A stretch of DNA of 64,000 nt from Sclerotiophoma versabilis (Eukaryota; Ascomycota; Dothideomycetes; Pleosporales; Didymellaceae): NCBI GenBank assembly GCA_012274445.1, contig JAAROD010000054.1:992001-1056000 (forward strand), in the 5' to 3' direction. The position numbers were made by a program, and so were the translations under genes. The first letter of the stretch is position 1. Each line of letters begins with the position of its first letter. Positions 1 through 11,694 of this stretch are shown here, one piece after another. The notes beneath the pieces were generated by a model. That model searched no databases. It saw only the letters and a list, made by a program, of their open reading frames with translations, and was not told the DNA's origin.

Positions 1-909
1 CGCAGTCACTCCAGGGAAGAGCGCTACACGGCAATCGATCGTGCACCATGCCGGTACTGAACTGGCCCAATCTCCACCCTGAATCATGGCAACATTAAGA
101 TTGATGGGAGAAGCCATGTGTTCGAAATACAGCCTCCCTTCCTTCTGGTCGTTCATCTCCTTCTCCAACTCTTTGAGCCCACTCACAATCTTCCATATCG
201 ATTCGATAGCGTTGGACCCTTCTTTGGCCTTTAGGACGTGAACCGGTCGACCCGCGACCGTAACCTTGAACCAGATGACACCTACGTTGGCACGGACAAG
301 CTCTTCGTTGGTAGGCTCAGGTATCAAAACTGCATCTGCAGTATAACCCGCAAGATGCGTGGCCATTGTACCATTGCCAGTTGATTCCTCCTCGGGTACA
401 GATTCGATGATAACTTTCGATGCTGGTTGCTTGCCGATGCTTCGTAAAGCATCCAGAGCATACAGGTTCGCGACCGCACCAGCACGCATATCGCAACTTC
501 CTCGACCGTACAGCCAATCTCCTTCGATTACCCCGGAGTACGGATCGCGCGTCCATAGTTCCTTAGGCCCATTGGGTACGATGTCGATGTGGCCATTCAA
601 TATCAAGCTCTTTCCGCCTGGTGTCGAAGACTTCGGCTCGTGTACGCCAATGACAACTGGGGCTCTTGAGTGTGTATCGCTGAATCTGCCAGCCCCAGGA
701 TGCTGTGACAGTGCTTGTTGGTCCATGTTCAGTCTGGTCGTGCTGTATCCGCGAGAAGCGTACTGGCGATACATTTCCTCTAGAGCCTCATGCTCTTCGC
801 CTCTTTGTCCGCCATACTGCACCATCTTCTGAACTAATCCCAGCTCATCTTTGAAGTTCTTTGCAACAGCATCCTCGATAGACTTCTTAGTTTCGGACGG
901 TAGTGGCAT
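1..909 (-). CDS. M20-family metallopeptidase / deacylase (ArgE-DapE type), 3' end cut by the window
   Basis: Open reading frame from an ATG at 909 down to base 1 without a stop, so only the N-terminal 303 residues are present. It reads as a zinc amidohydrolase of peptidase family M20 (acetylornithine deacetylase / succinyl-diaminopimelate desuccinylase-like). Visible landmarks are the first metal site NGHIDIVP (H107, D109), the bridging aspartate in GRGSCDMRAG (D140), the catalytic glutamates in PEEES (E173/E174), the metal ligand in PEP (E198) and the dimerisation-domain histidine in GRPVHV (H224). There is no signal peptide, so it is probably cytosolic. No intron is needed over the visible part. 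The exact substrate cannot be told from sequence; family members remove acyl groups or cleave small peptides. Confidence 0.9.
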   Translation of the reverse strand, partial: MPLPSETKKSIEDAVAKNFKDELGLVQKMVQYGGQRGEEHEALEEMYRQYASRGYSTTRLNMDQQALSQHPGAGRFSDTHSRAPVVIGVHEPKSSTPGGKSLILNGHIDIVPNGPKELWTRDPYSGVIEGDWLYGRGSCDMRAGAVANLYALDALRSIGKQPASKVIIESVPEEESTGNGTMATHLAGYTADAVLIPEPTNEELVRANVGVIWFKVTVAGRPVHVLKAKEGSNAIESIWKIVSGLKELEKEMNDQKEGRLYFEHMASPINLNVAMIQGGDWASSVPAWCTIDCRVALFPGVTA

Positions 910-2155
910 TTTGAAGGCTCAAACAGGATAGAATGTCTTCATATAGAAGCGTAAGAGAGATTCTACAAGGAGTCTACGTATGATAGTTGTCAAGGAAGTT
1001 ATTAAAGCTAGTATATACGCCTTATGCGCTCGCGCTGCTCTTCGGCAATGTTGAAGACCAGCACCTACCCCTCTTTGGCAGGTACACGCGGACGGCTGCG
1101 GGGCTCATCTTCTGGCATCGATAAGGCGCAAAGGCAAGATGAGACGTCGACGATCCCGTACTACCCCTAGTTGCAAGGCACTATTTTGCTCATAACATGA
1201 TATTGACAAGAGTTGGTACATGTGCTCACTGGAAGTATTGCGCCACATGAAGCGACTGCGTGCTAGCGCCGCTTAGTCAGGATCCCGTTGGGAAGACGGA
1301 CCTTTTTGAATGAACGCTGTGCTAACACCAACCATGCGCCATTCCATAACTTCAGGCTTCAAAAATCTGGCAAGGAGACGTTCTGTGGAGCAGATACGGG
1401 CAATCTTTACTGAACCGGCGAACTCTGCCGTCCAGAATTCCTTATTGATCAACTTCAAAAGTCATTTTTGTGCGGCTGCTATCCCGTTGGCCCATATATT
1501 GCGTTCCCCATCAATCTCCTTCGAATATTCGGTCGGATCGTCATTCCAATCTCGTTCCGAATTGTATGACGTTCAGGGGTATTCGTGCCCTCTCCTGCTG
1601 CCATCACTTATGACGTCTGCAGCGAACGTTCAGGATCTTCATCATGGGTGTTCAAAAGTTTTGCAAAGCGATGAACTCTCTCCGAGTTATAGGCCACAAA
1701 TGATCGCAGCCCAACATTGCACAGATGTACTCAATTTGCTTCTTGAGATGTGATGCGTATCCTCGTTTCGAGCATTCTCTTAGAACAACGTCTCACAAAT
1801 CTGCTCAGGTCTTACGCGAAAACAGAAGTTGCGCCTCGGAGCATGTTGTGGCGCATCATCGTATGACAAGGGTCGATAATAACAATACTTCTAGTGCCGT
1901 TTTACCGCTACAGCGCTCATAGCGTTTCCTGCTCATAGGCAATAACGAGATATTCGGGTATTTGTTCGACGGAAATTGTCCAAATCCAACATGATGCATA
2001 TCAACGGTGTGGCTACCTGTACGCGAAAGAAATACGACAAACATCTGTCCCTATATAAAGCCTACAAAGTCGCCGTTGCAGTCTATCCCCCAAATCACGA
2101 TTCCTAAAGTTCGTTCGCTCCCACAATCCATCCAGGTCATCTTTCCTCCGACATC
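910..2155. other. Gene-free stretch upstream of the secreted-protein gene
   Basis: No supportable gene. An open frame of 147 codons at 1310-1753 (+) has no recognisable domain, signal or codon pattern. The right end carries the TATA box of the next gene. Confidence 0.5.
2052..2059 (+). promoter_or_regulatory. TATA box of the small secreted protein gene
   Basis: The motif TATATAAA lies 97 nt upstream of the ATG at 2156, a normal spacing for filamentous fungi. It supports the chosen start. Confidence 0.6.
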
Positions 2156-2792
2156 ATGCGATTCTCTTACTTTTCTGCCCTCGCCCTTAGCGGTTTATCA
2201 ATCGGCAGTCCTGTGATCTCGAAACGCGCGGGCACGGACGCGGTCAGTCTCCTTACTGACCTCTATGCTACCGTTCAGATCTATACTGGAACCATCAGTA
2301 CGTCTCGCACTTAGGTCCAGACCCCTCAACCTAACAGTCGCAGATGCTACCCTCGCGCCCCTCTCCGCCTCCTCTCCTCTCCTTGAGAAGACTGCAGCCA
2401 TTGTCGAAGTCGGTGCCAAAATCAACCTCATCACATCCGCTGTTATTATGACCACCAGTGAGATCAAAGCTCTACCACCCGCCAACATGAATTCAACAAA
2501 GCGCTTCGTAGAAATCAACCTTGACGATGATTCTCAGCCTAAAGAGAAACGCCAGCTCATCACCGTGGGTGCATTGCTTGCTCTTATCGTTGTAGAGATC
2601 TTTGCTACTGTTGGGGCTGCGGTCGCCATCCTGGGGCTTGCTGGACTATTGGTGTTCTTGAATCCTTTGACGGGCGCCATATCAGCGCTCATATTAACGG
2701 TTCAGTTGGTACTGAATGTGGTCCTCATTGGTGTCATCGCATTGTTGGACTCGCTACTCACGGCTCTGGCGCTTGGTGTATCTGGTTTGTAG
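2156..2792 (+). CDS. Small secreted hydrophobic protein with KR processing sites, function unknown
   Basis: Two exons, 2156-2297 and 2344-2792, joined across a 46-nt intron (GTACGT donor, CTAAC branch, CAG acceptor at 2343; an alternative AG at 2337 would add two residues). The product is 196 aa. It starts with a hydrophobic signal peptide followed by a KR dibasic site at residues 23-24, and a second KR lies in the PKEKRQ motif before the C-terminal third. The middle (LLTDLYATVQIYTGTI...) resembles the helical HsbA / cell-wall galactomannoprotein type, but weakly. The last 75 residues are very hydrophobic and could form three or four helices. It could be a surface protein or a kexin-processed peptide precursor. 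A TATA box 97 nt upstream supports the start. Confidence 0.65.
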
Positions 2793-5702
2793 GAGAATAG
2801 CATTTGGATGGGAGATATTGGTCTAAGGCAAAAGAGGTGATTGCTCTGTATGGAGAGAAAAGTATGGCATTGTCATAATACATAGTACAGATTCAACGGC
2901 AGAACCCCAAAAACGAAACCTCCTATTCGAGCAGGCCTCTTCGAGCAACGTAATGGGGGGTCAGTAGTCATGTGGGTGACCACCAGCTAATACCCGCTGT
3001 TGCACGTTTTGATTATCCTCTTTTGCTCACCTATCCTGGAACCCAATCGTTTCACCCCACCAAAGTCATGTGCAGATGTACACGTTGAATTGTGGCTATG
3101 CGCTGGGGTTCGGTGCTACACTATAGTTGTGCGTAGACCGGAAGATCAAGTCAGCTTAAGTTTCTTTATCAGCAGGGCATTGATATCGTAGTACGAGCCA
3201 CCAGTCCAAGCTAAGGCCCGCTTCATCACCAGCATCCTCTTCGCTCATCTACAGTCACTCCACCCTGTTCAACCATCCAAGGTTCAAAATGCCCAACACC
3301 AATAGCCTCACCACTATCCATCACTCATCAGTTTGCTTGGCAACCACCTACCATCAATTACCTAGTTGTTCCCCAATGATCCCATTACTAGATAAGCATG
3401 AGGTGAACACGAAGCAGAGCAGAGGAAGATTGACTTGGCTCTGGCAGGCGATGCGAGCAAGAAAGAGTGTTTAGGGACTGCGAGCGCACTGTTGCGTACG
3501 TGATTTGCAGGTGAACTAGCCTTGTTGCCCTCGTTTGTTGAACTCTTGCCTCGCAGCGTCTCCCATCATGGTAATACTTTAGTTCATGGTGACTTGTACC
3601 TACAATCTTCACATTACCACCTCTTGCAAAGCTGATTGTAACAGTGTAAACAGTCGTCTAAGTCCTCGTAATTGACAACGACGAGCATGTAGACGTTTCT
3701 TTTGACCGTCCTCCTACGCAGAGCTGCAGCATTTTGAGACGTAGTCAGCAACGGCCTGACTATCGCATCATCTCACAACGACGGGCCACACCGCTTCTCA
3801 CTGCAGCTTCTTACTAGTTGAGAGGGACCATGATGGTTGCGTGCTTCTATATGCTGTACATCTTTTCGTGGTCTCGCGATTTGCACCGTAGAGGAAGTTT
3901 TGTACAGCACTTCCTTCCAATGTCAATGTATCGTTCATGCCTTGCTCTACCGGCTCTTTTATCATCTTGCAAGACCTTATCCTCACTTAAGGTGGCAATT
4001 ATGCTCTTGCTTGCGAGTCTGCATACTGTGTATGACCTTGCAGCGTGCCACGCACCAAGCGCACAGATGCTTTCTGGTTGGTAACCGTGATGCAGTCGCA
4101 ATAGCACACGCACGCGCTGTTGCAGACTGAATCGATGTCAGTCGTTCGGAATACGGCAAGCATGAAATATGGGTCAAGTCCTCGGGACTACAATATCGCT
4201 ATTCCAGCGGCCATCTTGGCGGTGTCTATCGGCCTAATAGCGCACTTTGTAGGGGAAAAGCGGCAGCGCCTTTCCCAATCGCCCTCAATAATCTCGGAAC
4301 ACTGTCTACACAGATTGCACTTTCAGCCGGGCGCAAATCTGCTCATTCCTATCATATCGCGATAAGGCTCGGGCAAGACTTGAGAGAACAGGAGTGGACA
4401 GTGATGGGTGTTTCATTCGACGGACAAGGTTTCGCTAACGGCGTCCGCCCGCGACTTTGATCCGAACTCCCACACCCTCGAAGACTATTGCTTCATCTAG
4501 CGACATGCGCGATCGAATGTCAACCAGATTATTGGAAGAAAACCCTCGGCAGTCTGGTATGTTTTCTCAATAGGCAGTAGCGTTCTTGATCCCCTGAGAT
4601 GCGACCACCACGAGAAAGCAGAATTGCTTTGGCGCAAATGGCTGATCGAAGCTGGAAGACCAGTAGGTCGCAATTGTATCTGCAACAGAACCGTGCCACA
4701 GGTTGAACGGTCCTCAGATAAAAATCAATCAGAGCCTTACAGCTTTGGCCATCTTTGCGCACAGTTGGTGCAACTGCGTTCAGTTGCAAGGCTCGCAAAG
4801 AACCCCGGCCCTGAGCTTGTCGAGAGTCATGCCCGGCTATAATGCAGGTCATCCGGCTGCGTTAAACTGGAAGGGGCTTACTGCAAGCCTAGCGAAGGCT
4901 TCGTCGTCGTCTAACGCACCTGGTGCAGGGGAGCGCATGCGCGGGGCCGTAACGATCGTCGTTTGAGCTGAGCCTCCACGCTCACCGAACTGAACGATTC
5001 TCGAAACAAGATCTTCAACGCTTTCTTTAGAAGCAGTTTGTTTCGAATCGGTGGCGCACATATATCAGACAGCCGCTTCCGAAGCTAATATGATCTATCA
5101 GGAACCACAAAAACACATTCTGTTACACCAGCAAGCTGAGGTTCATGGGATGCGCGGGATCGCGCTGTGCCAACCTTGTGGCAGCAATCGTGCACTATGC
5201 AGCCTCGGACTTGTCGCAAAAACCAAGGATGCTTGGTGCGAACCAATAAGTCTGGCTTGACCGCTTCGTCGCTATTACAACTGGCGATGCTGTTGTCAAC
5301 CCATCAGACTGCAGTATTGGCGTGACTAACTACCTGTCAGACTGTAGCTATCGGCCATGCCTGGTGCTACTCCGTGCTCCACATCATTGAAGAGCTCGAG
5401 CCAGTGCCCTCACCATCTGCTACACCATACTAGTGGCTGGCAGGTCTATTTTGGCACATCTTGACACATTTGGCATGGTACCTGGATTAGGAACCTACGC
5501 TGCTACCATGGCTCCACCAATTATCTCCAATTTTGGTCACTTTGCCTGGGCACCCGTTGACGTGCCTGAAGATATAAAGCTCTACGCCTGTGGCTGTCGG
5601 AACCGTATCATCAATTTGCAGTCGTTCACTTCTCTAGCATCCTTCGATACACCAATTTCCCACTTTCATTTAAGAAGATCTAGTCATCATCTACCTTACC
5701 TA
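2793..5702. other. Long gene-free stretch
   Basis: About 2.9 kb in which I see no gene. Open frames of 60-100 codons occur on both strands, but none shows a domain, signal peptide or coherent splicing. The last 130 bases hold the promoter of the peroxidase gene. Confidence 0.45.
5572..5578 (+). promoter_or_regulatory. TATA box of the peroxidase gene
   Basis: The motif ATATAAA lies about 125 nt before the ATG at 5703. It argues that the open frame running upstream to 5433 is leader, not protein. Confidence 0.5.
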
Positions 5703-6709
5703 ATGTATATCTCAAACATCTTGGTTACCGCTCTGGCGGCTACCAGTACTGCACAAGCCTTCAGCTTCAGGGAAGAAGCACAAAACGCCGGCGAGGTCTC
5801 GAAGCGAACATTAGGATTGATCCTCGGAACGCTCTCTGGACTCCTAGGGAACAAAAAGTCATCCAAAGAATGCCCTGCTGTCTGGAATCAGATCTCCGCC
5901 CAACTCACCGAACAATTCCTGGCAGATGGTCAGTGCACAGATGCCGCTCGCGCTGCCATCCGATCTTCTTTCCATGACTGCTTCAACGGCGCTTGCGATG
6001 GATCTCTGATTCTTGCGGACGAGTGCTCCAACATCGAGAACAGGGGTCTTGAGCGTCTCTGTGGAAACCTTAAGACTGTTCAGGCCAACACTGGTGTCGG
6101 TATGGCCGATCTCATCCAGTTCGCCGCTGCACACGGCGTAAAAACCTGCCCTGGAGGGCCTACTGTTCCTGTTAAGGTCGGTCGTAAGGACTCCAGCACT
6201 GCGAATGCTCTCGGAGTCCTTCCCTCTGGGTTTACCAAAGGTGGCGACCTCATCAAACTCTTCGGTAAGAATGAACGAACTAGATATTTCGTGCCTGATA
6301 CTAACAGATCCTAGCATCCAAGGGCTTCTCTCCTATCGATCTTGCAGCCTTACTCGGCGCCCACACCGCCGCTAAGCAGCGCTTCACGGCTCCCGACAAA
6401 CCTCAGGAACTTGACACTACCGTCGGCACCTGGGACAACAAGTACTTTTCTGAGACTAAGAGTGGCAAGGCGCCCTTCACACTTCCCTCAGACAAGAGCG
6501 TCGCCCAGCACCCGCTCACTCTGTTGCCCTTCAACACCTTCGCTCTCAGCAAAGGTGCGTGGGATGCTGCTTTCGTCAGCGCAATGACCAAGATGAGCAT
6601 GCTTGGTGTAAGAGAAAAGGATCTTGTTGACTGCACCTCGGCTCTGCCTGGCGGCAGCAGGAAGAGGGACATCAGGAACAGCAACATCTTCGACCGATTT
6701 AGGTTCTAG
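5703..6709 (+). CDS. Class II fungal haem peroxidase, secreted
   Basis: Two exons, 5703-6264 and 6315-6709, with a 50-nt intron (GTAAGA donor, CTAAC branch, TAG acceptor), giving 318 aa. It belongs to the plant/fungal peroxidase superfamily: it uses H2O2 to oxidise phenolics or similar donors outside the cell. The signal peptide spans residues 1-19 and a KR site lies at 34-35. The distal haem pocket is IRSSFHDCF (R87, F90, H91) and the proximal ligand is in ALLGAHTAAK (H204). Several cysteines (e.g. 57, 78, 93, 98) fit the disulfides of class II enzymes. At 318 aa it is slightly shorter than the typical 330-370. The manganese site of Mn-peroxidases was not recognised, so it is best called a generic class II ascomycete peroxidase. 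The ATG at 5703 is chosen because it directly precedes the signal peptide. Confidence 0.88.
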
Positions 6710-7708
6710 ATGTTGAAGTTTTTGTTGTTTCCTTGCATTTCTGGGCGTTCATACCGACCGGGCTATACCATTCATCTTTCTTACACTCGTTTCAACTACA
6801 AGTTGCACGATAACATTTTATGTAATATTGGCTAGTGGCCTTGACGAAGAGATAATAAAATATATCACACACATTCCGCGTGCAGCTCTCGTAATCCTGA
6901 TGTCACCAGGCAGTGAACGAACACGCAAAGTGTAAAGGAGAAGGACCTTATTGACTGCACTTTAGTTGACACGAGCCGCATAGACCACACACACCTCTAT
7001 CCCCAAACCTCAAGGTCAAACCAAGCTCTCTCCATAGTCATCTTGATGCTCTTCGCCAGTCTGAATTTGGCGGTTCGGCACGATAGGCGACGCCATCAAC
7101 ATTGCGAAGCAAGGTTTCATCCCCGTCTTCTCGTGGATTATACGGCGTAGTCATTTTTCCCCCCCAACGTCACCCTTCCTTCTGTGAGATTACGTTGTAC
7201 ATTTGCTTCTTTTCCTCTTGTGGGAATTCTCATGGTTTAGCGTGAGCGCAACGGCAACACATAAGGGCGAGAGCAAACAGCGCAACAGCAGATTATTGCT
7301 TCTGCTACTGTTGCTGCTACTGCTGCTGCTAAGGGCAAGGGCAGCAGCAAGAGTAAGAGCAAGCTGCTGGCTCTACTAGAAAGTTGTCGCAGCAGTCTTG
7401 CTAGGACATTATCAGCTATAACTCTAATAATCTGTAGCTACAGCGATACAGCAAGACCTATAGCTGTGCTTGAATAGGGCTAGGTCTTCGGGGATTGATG
7501 TTCGAGCTCAGCGACGGTGACGGTGTTGCTCCGTCTTTTATGTAAACAAACCTGTTGCCCAAATAGCGTAATCCTTCACGTAGTCAAATTCTGAGATCTG
7601 TCACCTCATTGCTGTCTCTGTGTGCCTCTACTGTGCTATGCTTGTCTCATCACAACACTCAACTCATCTTCTACTACCTTCCATCCAACCAACCAACCAA
7701 TCTTCAAA
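6710..7708. other. Gene-free stretch with CTG/CAG low-complexity tract
   Basis: The 3' flank of the peroxidase gene followed by non-coding DNA. Bases 7250-7460 are rich in GCT/CTG/CAG triplets. No gene is supported. Confidence 0.5.
7291..7333. repeat. Imperfect CTG/GCT triplet repeat
   Basis: A run of GCT/CTG triplets with CTA and TGT interruptions, followed within 30 bases by CAG/AGC triplets. The two can fold on each other as a loose hairpin. It lies outside any supported gene. Confidence 0.6.
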
Positions 7709-7850
7709 ATGTCTGCTCTGAATACCTAAGTCCAACGAGGGTATCGTCGGCCAGATCGCCAACGCCGCCAATCATGTCTCTGAGACTGTCCAGGGCAACT
7801 CTGCTGAGAGCTTTCGCGCTGATAAGAAGAAAGCCAAGGGCAAGCTTGAG
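7709..7850 (+). pseudogene. Degenerate Grg1/Ccg-1-like (glucose-repressible stress protein) fragment
   Basis: A plausible start context (CTTCAAAATG at 7702-7711) gives only six codons before TAA. One frame over, codons 7728-7850 encode a peptide with motifs SNEGIVGQIANAAN and HVSETVQGNSAE, then a lysine-rich stretch. This resembles the small hydrophilic Grg1/Ccg-1 proteins that filamentous fungi induce under starvation or stress. The body frame has a TGA just upstream and no ATG, so a one-base frameshift separates start and body. A possible intron (GTACGT at about 7850, CTGAC, TAG) follows, but no second exon is recognisable. The family call rests on a short match and is tentative. Confidence 0.4.
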
Positions 7851-7964
7851 TACGTTGCAGCTAGGCTTGCGCGTCTACCTGACTAGAAGCCACGCTGTCC
7901 AGATCTTGCCCAGTATGCACTCATGTCGTAATCAGATCTCTGGTGATTCAGATCTATTGAGACA

Positions 7965-8546
7965 TCAGTGCGCTCTCCTTGCGGTGGCAACGAGGTCCCA
8001 TGGTTTGCCGCCAACCTCACCGGCGCTTTGTGTGTGCAGGTGCCAGCGGGCCGCAAAGCAGGCCTGGTAGTCGTCCCAATCGGCCTGTGGTCCTACCCAG
8101 ATGACGGTCTGGAGGCTGCCATTGCCATGGGCTGCCATGTACTCGCTGACAAGAGAGACGCGGCGTGGATACACAAACAGCCACGCCTCGGCATCAGCTG
8201 CGAGCGCGTCGAGGAAGCGCGTCCCATGCACAACGCGGTGACTTGTCGCAGACAGATAGGCATTGGGGCTTGGCTGGACTTCGACGCCGACAATGCGCAC
8301 ACTGTAGGGTGGAGCATTCAGCAGCGCCTCAAGCAGGCCGAAGCCGCTGCCGATGGAGAGCGTCAGGGCGGGCGTCGGTGGGAGGAGAGAGTGGAGGTGT
8401 GCGAGGAGCGGCATGCTGAGGGCGAGACAGCAGCCCGAGTAGACGGCGGCCTCGTGTGTCAGCTCTGGCAGCGAGGGCGGCTCTCTAGTGGGCAGCAGTG
8501 GCCCCGCACCCTGCTCTGGGTCGCTGTCGCTGCTGCTGTCTGCCAT
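7965..8546 (-). CDS. Methyltransferase-like hypothetical protein
   Basis: A single-exon frame of 193 aa starting at the ATG at 8546 (MADSSSDSDP); upstream codons in the same frame have no ATG. The stretch LSIGSGFGLLEALL has the glycine-rich SAM-binding motif I of class I methyltransferases, and the following VGVEVQ provides the acidic motif II position. The N-terminus is acidic and serine-rich. At 193 aa it is close to a minimal Rossmann domain. The substrate is unknown, and it could be an inactive relative. It is transcribed divergently from the PFF1 gene, with 222 bp between the two start codons. Confidence 0.75.
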   Translation of the reverse strand: MADSSSDSDPEQGAGPLLPTREPPSLPELTHEAAVYSGCCLALSMPLLAHLHSLLPPTPALTLSIGSGFGLLEALLNAPPYSVRIVGVEVQPSPNAYLSATSHRVVHGTRFLDALAADAEAWLFVYPRRVSLVSEYMAAHGNGSLQTVIWVGPQADWDDYQACFAARWHLHTQSAGEVGGKPWDLVATARRAH

Positions 8547-8768
8547 TGCGCGAGACCATCGCAATGTTGGCAGCGGCGTCCCAGGGCGGTGTGCGCAGCC
8601 CCGAGGCTCCGCTCCGGCATCACATCATCGCGCATGGGGTGGTAGCTGCGCATCACCCACCAAGTAGCCTTCGCCCCGCCGCGCTACCACGCGCCGCGCC
8701 AAGCCGACACACTCTCCCAGGAAGCTTGCAGCCCTCCGCCGGCTGTCGCTACACCACCACCGTGCGAC
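8547..8768. promoter_or_regulatory. Shared divergent promoter region
   Basis: The 222 bp between the methyltransferase-like start (-) and the PFF1 start (+). It must hold the regulatory signals of both genes. No clear TATA box was seen. Confidence 0.5.
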
Positions 8769-11694
8769 ATGGCTCGCTACAACCCGTTTTCCTTCACTCC
8801 TGGGCCCGTCAACTTCTTTGCCACCCTGACCTACATCGCTCTGTTCGCTGCCTTGCTGGTCGTCCATCTGAGAGTACCCAACTACCCATCCAGGACGCCT
8901 CCAGGGACCAACCTCACCGAAGCTTGGACCCATCTCCAACACATCACCCGTCAATTCCATCCCTACAACAGCCACGCCAACGACCAGGTCCGCGACTATC
9001 TCTTGGCACACATTAAGCATGTCATCGATTCAAAGAAGCTATCCAAGAACGACGTTGAAATCATAGACGACAACGTTTCCAACGCGACCTTCTCATCCAG
9101 CACCACCACCGTCTACTTCGAGGGCACCAATATCATTGTCGCTATCCGCGGATCTGAAGACGATGAGCCCTTCTACTCGTCCAATCAGAGCGCACCCATG
9201 ACCTCCCGGCGTCCAAACAATGGCGGAGTGCTTGTCAATGCTCACTACGACTCCGTCAGCAGTGGTTATGGCGCTACCGACGACGGCGTAGGTGTTGTCT
9301 GCATCCTGCAGCTGCTGTCCTACTTTACCGAGGAGAAGAACTGGCCTAAGCGAACAATTGTCCTCTTGCTGAACAACGGCGAAGAGGACTTTCTGAACGG
9401 AGCCAAAGCTTTCATGCGCCATCCCATCTCCCAGCTGCCTCACACTTTCCTGAACCTCGAGGGCGCTGGCGCCGGTGGAAGAGCGACCCTGTTCCGCAGC
9501 ACTGACACCGAGGTGACCAAGTATTACGGCGCGTCTAAGCATCCATTTGGCACCGTTGTTAGCGGTGATGGTTTCAAAAAAGGCCTCATTCGTAGCGAGA
9601 CTGACTACAGAGTCTTCTATGGTGAGCTTGGTCTTCGCGGGTTGGATGTTGCCTTTATGGAACCTCGCGCTCGTTACCATACCGTCGAGGACTCAACACG
9701 TGAGACCTCACTCAAGTCAGTGTGGCATATGCTCTCCGCTTCTATCGCCACAGTATCCGGGTTGGCCTCAGATACCAGCGACAAGTTCAGCGGAGGCGAA
9801 GACAGGCGTGAAGATGGCAAGGTCGCCACCGGCACCGGCACCGATGCAGTGTGGTTTGATCTACTCGGCCAAGTTTTTGTCGTGTTCCGTCTACACACGT
9901 TCTTTGCTATTTGCGTTACCCTGCTCGTCTGTGCGCCGCTCACCCTAATCGGTCTCACCTTCGGTCTCAGTAAAGCCGACAAGAACTATCTCTTCGCGCG
10001 CAAGACGTATGTTCACTCATCAGATGATGACGAACCTATCTATCTCTACGGCTGGAGAGGCTTCTTCCGTCTACCCATCGTCTTCGTTATCGCGACAGCT
10101 ACTGTCGTTGGACTTGCGTACCTCGTTGTTCGGGTGAACCCGCTCATTGTTTACAGCAGTCCTTACGCTGTCTGGAGGTACATCAACTTCCCCGTTAAAC
10201 CTCATCGTCTTCGAACTCTACTGACGTGCACGTAGTATGATGATCTCGGCATGGATCTCGTTCGCTTGGTTCTTCTCACGTGGTGCTAGCGCAATGCGCC
10301 CCTCTGCACTCCAGCGCATCTATGGTCTGATATGGCTTTTTGTTGGGAGCTTCATACTTCTTGCATTTGTCACCGTTCTTGCAAATAATTATCAGCTAGC
10401 TGGCGGTTATTGGGCTCTGTTTTACTTTGCTGCTGTATTCGCTGCTCTTCTGTTGTCCTATCTGGAGCTGTTCTTCGCACCAAAGAAGTCGTCTTACGCG
10501 CAGACTTTCGACCTTGTTGAAGAGGATGTTCAGCCTGCTAGCCGGCCGCTCACTGGGAATAGCGCATCACGCTCTGAGGATCGCCCTCTACCTGACGATG
10601 ACGCCACGGAGACGACTTCTCTTCTGCGTGGCGATCAAAGAAGCTTCGCAAGGGCAAGGCATGGTAGCAGGCGAGGATCTTCTGCCGAAGAGGATGAGCC
10701 TCGACCACTGGATCTTGGGCATCCATACCCCGGAGAGCAAGAGTGGAGCGGAAAGCTGCCAAGCTGGATCTGGATTTTACAGTTTTTGCTCTTGGTCCCC
10801 ATCACCGTCATTCTGGTCGGCCAGATTGCCCTAGTTCTGACATCGGCCCTCTATCAGACGCCGTCGGATGGCAACTCGTCACTCTTCATTTACCTGTCCT
10901 TTGCCGCACTTACTACGCTGCTTATCGCACCGGCTGGACCATTCGCTCACCGAATCACTTACCACATACCCACCTTTTTATTCCTGGTTTGCGTGGGAAC
11001 TGTCATTTACAATCTCGTAGCATTCCCTTTCAGCAGGGAACATCGCTTGAAAGTGTACTTTGTTCAACAGGTCAACCTAGAGACTGGCGTAAACACGGTA
11101 TCCCTGACAGGTGTGGACGGCTATGTTCAGCAGATTATTGGGCAGCTGCCAAGTGCGCAGGGAAAAAAGGTGAACTGCTCCACACCTGACGTGGTGACGC
11201 GCAAAGAGCTGAAGAAGTGCGAATGGGAAGGGCTTCCCGCCAAAGTTGTTTCAGATGCATCCTCATTCAGCAACAAATCTCGCTCTGACAGCTGGCTTGA
11301 CTACACAATCACGAAGGGGAATAACACTGGCGAGGCCACGATTCGTGTCGTAGGGCAAAACACGCGAGCATGTCGCGTTCTGTTTGACACGTCGATCCGG
11401 GATCTGACGGTTGCCAGGGGTGTCTCAGATCCCCGCTTCAAACGCACCGGCGAGCACGGCTCCCGCGAGTTGCGCCTTTGGCACCGAGAGTGGTCGCAAC
11501 CCTGGAACGTAAGCGTTGCATGGGACGCTAAGGAGAATTCGAAGCTTTCTGGAAGGGTGATGTGCCTTTGGTCGGACGCAAATGCAGGCGACATCCCTGC
11601 CTTCGACGAGGTACAACATTATCTGCCCGTTTGGGCCATCCCATCGAAGATCAGCGACGGGCTGGTTGAGGGCTACAAGTATTTCGAGGTATAA
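8769..11694 (+). CDS. PFF1: Vacuolar membrane protease PFF1, family M28
   Basis: Two exons, 8769-10177 and 10236-11694, with a 58-nt intron (GTACAT donor, CTGAC branch, TAG acceptor), coding for 955 aa, the usual PFF1 length. It is a multi-span membrane zinc aminopeptidase-like protein of the fungal vacuole. A first membrane span lies at residues 16-33. The M28 domain follows with zinc and catalytic residues in NAHYDS (H159), ATDDGVG (D171), NNGEEDF (E205/E206), NLEGAG (E231) and RYHTVED (H304). After it come several further hydrophobic spans, a polar cytosolic loop rich in S, R, D and E, more spans, and a C-terminal lumenal domain with N-glycosylation sites. The start ATG opens the conserved N-terminus MARYNPF. 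All catalytic residues are intact. Confidence 0.95.

Noticed and set aside
359..832. 157-codon open frame on the plus strand
   Set aside because: Lies antisense within the M20 peptidase frame, whose metal-binding motifs and codon pattern are clear.
1310..1753. 147-codon open frame on the plus strand
   Set aside because: No domain, no signal, no splice context; composition looks non-coding.
5433..5702. 90-codon N-terminal extension of the peroxidase frame
   Set aside because: The signal peptide starts at 5703 and a TATA box lies inside the extension, so it is leader sequence.
7609..8070. 153-codon open frame overlapping the Grg1-like fragment
   Set aside because: Different frame from the recognisable Grg1-like motifs and no features of its own.
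9093..9680. 195-codon minus-strand frame within PFF1
   Set aside because: Shadow of the M28 protease exon, which has all catalytic residues in the plus frame.
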